Source of the DNA: Schistosoma haematobium
Lineage: Eukaryota; Platyhelminthes; Trematoda; Strigeidida; Schistosomatidae
NCBI RefSeq assembly: GCF_000699445.3
Contig: NC_067196.1
Location: 28,537,116 to 28,601,115 of the forward strand
DNA length: 64,000 nucleotides
Reading direction: 5' to 3'
The notes beneath the pieces are model-generated. The model was not told the origin of the DNA. It worked only from the letters and a program-made list of their open reading frames with translations, and did no database searches. Every line of letters begins with the position of its first letter. Within the stretch, counting starts at the first letter, position 1. The position numbers were made by a program, and so were the translations under genes. Below, piece after piece: positions 58,910 through 64,000 of this stretch.

Positions 58910-59213
58910 TCATATGTGGCAAGAGTATCATTTATCAACGAACCAATCAGATATAAGATAACAGGTCATGGATTCTGACGCGAATTTCATTCACTCATTT
59001 GGTCAAATAGCGTTTTGGCATTTTAACTGATATCAGTTCGTGATGAAAACTCTAAATCTCATTCCTAACATTAACCATCAACTGTATATCATAATTCTAA
59101 TCCCTAACATTGGTTTATAACCCACATTTCGTCCCAGTTAGTAGGTGGGCATCTTTAGGTCACTTTAGTGTTGCTCAAATGTTGTCCATAAATCATAATC
59201 TCACCTCATATGT
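58910..59213 (+). mobile_element. hAT-like MITE, copy M4 (288 bp) with perfect 8-bp TSD
   Basis: The element spans 58918-59205. The duplication tcatatgt is exact at 58910-58917 and 59206-59213. The left end is mutated (ggcaagagtatc); the interior is nearly identical to M2. Confidence 0.8.
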
Positions 59214-59582
59214 TGATAACACAGATCACAGCAGTCGATAATATTTTTTAAAATCGTTTAGAACAAGACTATTCATTTCATTTTCCAAGTTGTTTAAATA
59301 AAACCAATAGTTTTATTATTGCTACATAATCAATATAACTTTGCTAGTTTAGCTTTCCATTTTTTTAAACTTTAGTTAAACCCCTTCAATGTTAAATATT
59401 TTAACTTAAGCATGTTGAGCGCAACCAAATAAAAAAATTTTCTATCGCGGATTATTATCTTTTAATTACCAATAATTCTGAGATAATCACCTTGGTAAGT
59501 ATTTTTTGGGAAAATAAATATGTAAATTGTATGACTTGCTTAATTTAAACAAACTTCCTGAATATAAAACATAATTTCAAAC
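59214..59582. other. AT-rich non-coding DNA
   Basis: No supported feature. Confidence 0.6.
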
Positions 59583-59817
59583 TTTATAAAAATAAACTCA
59601 CTTGGTGTTGTTTTACCTGTATCTTCCCATTGTTATTTAATTAAGCAGTTGAGTGGATAACGCTATGGCGTTTGAAGCCAACGGTACAGGGTTTGAGTCC
59701 CAGAGTGAACATCAACTCTGTGGTTCAGGTACATCTAGCTGACGAGTTCCAAATAGGACGGAAAGCGCGTCCTGGATTCCAATGCTAGCCACTATCCATC
59801 TTTATTTATAAAAATAA
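59583..59817 (+). repeat. Sm-alpha-like hammerhead SINE (S8) with perfect 13-bp TSD
   Basis: The insert at 59596-59804 has a head (cttggtgttgttttacctg), a shortened tRNA-like region, box B gggtttgagtccc, the hammerhead and the end ccaatgctagccactatcc. The 13-bp duplication tttataaaaataa is at 59583-59595 and 59805-59817. The ribozyme keeps CTGACGA, stem I and GTC, but GAAA is changed to GGAA, so it is inactive. Confidence 0.85.
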
Positions 59818-62800
59818 GTTTAAGTCCATTACTTAAAAGTATTTGATAGTTGAATTCTTTTTACAGGCATTTGAAAGGAACGTTTAAAAATAATTTTAAA
59901 AATTTCAATTTCAATTCTCCAAGGAATAAAAATCTGATTTATGTAGCCTAAATACTTTCATTTCAATATATTGATGGTGTATTTTGTTTAATCATGGAAA
60001 ATATATTTTATCACCTCAATCAGTTTTCAAAATTTAACACTTAAATTATGACAAACAATAAGTTAATGGTAAAAGTGCTTGATTTTTAATGAGTTACCAA
60101 AAACCAAATAAGAATGAATACTATTGTGCTATAAACCTAACACTTGTAAACGTGGATAATGTGCCCATCTATCAGTAAAATAATGTTTTTTTTAAAAAGA
60201 AAAGTAGTTTCTTCTACCTACTACTAATAAAATCATACTACATACAATGATTTTCCGATTGTTTAGAATGAAAATATAGAACTAAATTAATCACATTGTC
60301 AAAATCCTTTGAGGAAATGTACCTGATCTAGTTACTCATCATCTAGGAGTTTAATTATTTGCAAACAAAAATCGCTATGAAGATTTTCTAGATTGCAGTT
60401 ACTTATCTGATTACTAATCACGGCTTCTCATCGTTACTCCGAGAGTTACTTTTCGAAGTTATCCAATAATTAGGATAAGTTCATTGCCGGAGGTCATGTA
60501 TTAGAGTAAAGTAGCAGTCTTGAGCTTTTTAATTTTCAGTGGTTGTTTAATTAAAGTTAATACATAATGTAAATTGTGAATATGTCGGATCTAACTTCAA
60601 ATCATCTAGTTACTTAATGAATAGATCGTAACTGGTACTTATTTATTTGCATCACTATAACAATCTTGCTTCCAGTTTTCCCTAATCATCTCTGATGTTC
60701 TCAATTTCAGAATTACCACTAATGATGATAATGTGGATATAGTGTTGATTTCACCTGGAAATGATCTCACCAATTTAGTTCACTCATTGGTTATTTTCGT
60801 TCGATACCTGAGGAAATTATTTCCATCATCCTTTCTGTTTCGCTTCCTTAATTTATGCCTTTCAGTAAAACTTCATTTTAAAATTCAATGTGAATTATGG
60901 ATTCAATGCTGAGTAAAGCTGGGCTAACAAACTAATCATTCATTTTATTGAAACATTCACAATAGTTTTATGTTTTTTATGACTAATCAGATTGGTTCCT
61001 AGTGGATGAGTAAAAAACACTTTACAAGTACACTTTATTCATCATGACCTAATACAGATCGTTGACTGATTGTATATATGCTCGAAATTCACACAATGAA
61101 CAGTTTTGTAGACTTTTTAACCTTCGCTCTTAATCTGGCTGGTTTACATCAAATTATCTGGGGTCATTTACACAGTGTGTTCTTCTTTTACTAGTCTACC
61201 AAGTAGAGTTTGTAACTATGGTACTAAAAAATTATTATATTAATGAAAGGGAACTAGGGTATAAAGTATATTTGCATTAAGTGCAAACCATTGTCATGTT
61301 CCTGTTGTATAATTAACTAATATTTCAAAGGATAAGCTAAGTAATCAGATAATAGCTGTCTTGGAGTTAATAAACATATTCCAGTTAACAGTATAACAAA
61401 TAAAACTTTGGTCTATGATTTATTACAAACCATTACTTTAAGATTACTTACAGATAATCATATGTACTCCACAACCTACTTGATGAATTTAATAAAGTAG
61501 GCTTTCCATTAAACCTATAAAAAATATTTCCAAGTCGATTTGGAGTGGAATTCATCCAACAATACAATTAGAAGCAATAAGTCACAGTAATTCAAAAGAA
61601 TAACACTCAGAGAGTCGTCATTTTTGTCTCATCAGTAAACGGTACATTTTTCGATGACATAGCTTTTTTTATTCGTTTTTATAATCCGTTTTTAACTACT
61701 AGAAATATTTAAGTAGTTAAAATGTTACAGATAAACTTTAAAACTTTAGTTATTTGACATAAAAATGTAAATATTCTCGTTGGACTTCATATTCATAAGT
61801 TTAAACTGCTAATCAAAAAATGATTGCATTTATATTAAATACATTTTTAGACAGATAATAAATCCAGAATTGTTACTATGTAAAATAAGTATCTAAAAGC
61901 TACATAACAAGTATGAAGTATGAAAGATGTGAGTTTCACCAATAACAGTCGTGCATTGTACTCCACCGAAAAACACATTCATCCACACATATGATTTGTC
62001 TAGAGGAATGAAAGTCTATAGTTTGATTTCAATAGATTTCTTAAAAGGATCACAATTGAATGAATCGTATGATTTTAAAGTTTATCAAAAAGGATTTTCA
62101 ACAAAATAGATATATTCTCAGTGGTTAGAAACTACGAGCGGTTCTTGCATTCCCACTTGGTTGTGATGCTTACGAGTACTATTGAAGGGAAATGTTTCTC
62201 AGTAGGTGAAAATGGTGAAATATATATAAAACAACAGGTTTTTAGTGTAACACAACCGTATCATAATTTATTATCTTAAAAGCATAGAATTATGAAGGTC
62301 AGCTATCGTATTATCAAATCTTACATCGATCAACCATAGGAAAAATATTTTACCAAAATTTATTTTATAACTTCATTCAAAGGTCTTCGACAAAATTTTA
62401 CTACAACGTGTTGTTACCGGATTCGTCACCTACTCTTCGAAACCTGAATGTGTTACAAATTAGGTTTGATAAATTAGTGGACCGTGATGATGCCGGTTTT
62501 TTTAGTTGGAGGAATCTTCTCAGTCAACACAGTCCATATAGGAAGCGAGGTTCAAGTGAAAAAGACCTAAAGAGTATACGGTTATGTGTACGTTACTTGA
62601 AATATGCAACTACCAAACAACAATTTTCAACTTTTAGAAGCACCTGGTGTTGTTATCAGCTGTGTTACAGAATGACAAGACTTACGTGATGTATTTGTTG
62701 TTTATAACTGGAAATTTTAATCATTTTTATTATTAATTAGCACGTTTCCTGTACTCCTCTACTTTATTTCAGAATTTCATCCAAAGTACAATTGAATTGC

Positions 62801-63433
62801 GTTGAAAAACGCTACTTGAACATTCCATAACCATGTTATTGTTAACATAATGACAACCTACTTTCAAAGGCCTTCAAATTTATTTCAGTATTTTCCTATA
62901 TCTGCTAAGTTATACATAAGGTCAATGCATGAAGCGATTTAATTATGAATAACTTATGTTAATTATAGAATTATTGTTCAATGATTTAACTTAACTATCT
63001 GTTGAATGAAAGATAATATAGTATGTTAAATTATGATCAACTTCGTAATAGAGTTTTAAGCGATCATTTTATAAGTAAGGAATCTTAACAACAGTGAAAA
63101 AATTTGAAAGGAACACTTTGAAGAAATGTATATATTACGGAAAGTCTGCAAAAATATACTACTTAAACGTCTGACTTCCCCAGAATTTTCCTGAACTTTC
63201 CTCCTATATCTTTCCACTTTGTTAAACATTCTTTAAAAACTAAAGGTCCGAACACTGATACCTGACTGCTACAGAAACGGGTTATTAAATTCTTATTGAA
63301 GATTATATAAAATTCACGTATGTTTATAATTTTTATACACTTTGAAATCTCCAATACCTTTTTATTCTACTCTGATTTATTATATAACAAACTGTAAATA
63401 ACAGGAAATGATTCATTTAAAATCATTCACATT
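59818..63433. other. AT-rich non-coding DNA with one unassigned open frame
   Basis: A 93-codon plus-strand frame at 62408-62689 is less AT-biased than its surroundings. I recognise no domain and see no convincing splice context, so it is not called a gene. Nothing else supported. Confidence 0.5.
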
Positions 63434-63842
63434 TATTTTCCTGACCGTTGTTGCTACCTTGACGTGATGATTGGGCTTGTCTATCGTGATGAACCAATCG
63501 AGCCATACTGTCTGAAACAATCGTTCCTCAAGGTCCTACCATACCAGACAGATCGGTTGAAAAACGGCAAGACTAAAAGCAGCAAACCCAAAGTCCGAAG
63601 GTGAAGTCGTACTGCTGACTGTACAGAGGTGTGACAGCAGTAAGGTGTTTCTTTCAAACGACCATCATAACAGCGATGCTGCCTTCTCATAAGGAGGGGT
63701 GAGGTTAGAAAAGGTCCACTCTAAAAATGCACACCATTAAATTAACTACTTCTATGAATTCGGTATTCATTTTGCTGTGCTAATGAGATATGGCAACTTG
63801 GACCGATGCATGTATGTGCCTGGTCCTACGTTGTAACTAGCT
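63434..63842 (+). repeat. GC-richer retroelement-like segment, parent uncertain
   Basis: About 400 bp of more balanced composition that stands out sharply from the AT-rich flanks. It contains frames in several phases with stops. It resembles untranslated regions I associate with schistosome non-LTR elements, but there is no second copy in the window and no protein motif. The 69-codon minus-strand frame at 63481-63690 has no recognisable domain. Confidence 0.4.
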
Positions 63843-64000
63843 GTTTAACTGACTGACATTTATTTTACTTTTATGTGACATTTTCAATTGATTCACATTC
63901 TCTTTTTATTTTCTTTACTCACTTTTTCATTTTTGTTTTATTTCATTCAATTGTTTAATTGTTTATTGGTTAAAAGCTCAGTTGACATATTCTATCTCTC

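Overview
The window reads as nuclear DNA of a blood fluke (Schistosoma or a close relative; species not resolved). It is strongly AT-rich. It carries many copies of a tRNA-headed repeat whose tail contains the short-stem-III hammerhead ribozyme known from the schistosome Sm-alpha family. It also carries decayed pieces of Penelope-like (PLE), CR1-like and RTE-like retroelements. I see no intact protein-coding gene, no real tRNA or rRNA gene and no CRISPR array. The 64 kb looks like intergenic or long-intron sequence made of AT-rich single-copy DNA seeded with transposon debris.

The dominant content is three families of tRNA-headed short elements, each carrying a hammerhead-like module. They are called here family A (about 390 bp unit, 18 copies or fragments), Sm-alpha-like (about 305 bp unit, 8 copies) and family C (6 copies). 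Three family A copies (about 19.0, 27.4 and 44.6 kb) keep every core hammerhead nucleotide. Many insertions are not simple: an inverted piece of the element is joined to a forward piece, or a tail runs directly into the head of a second unit. Several of these composites have clean target-site duplications of 9-14 bp, so they appear to have inserted as composites.

The best candidate for the machinery behind this is a broken PLE at 19.85-20.38 kb (minus strand) with a GIY-YIG-like C-terminus. The sequence just after its stop codon resembles the tail/head junction of family A over roughly 40 bp. A second copy of its 3' region at 29.85-30.01 kb is fused directly to a family A element. PLEs are known to carry hammerheads and to form tandem or inverted terminal repeats, so family A may be a non-autonomous PLE derivative. 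That link is an inference.

Other content: a roughly 288-bp MITE family (four full copies, one fragment) with terminal inverted repeats and 8-bp target duplications, hAT-like; a solitary LTR at 5.68-6.02 kb; a CR1-like reverse transcriptase C-terminus at 33.3-33.8 kb; two RTE-like reverse transcriptase fragments at 24.0 and 36.0 kb; fold-back family F (four copies); dispersed families R2 (four copies) and D (three copies); a purine tract, an (AT)28 microsatellite and several perfect hairpins. Regions between these hold AT-rich DNA with no supported feature. All coordinates and alignments were read by eye and repeat edges may be off by several bases.
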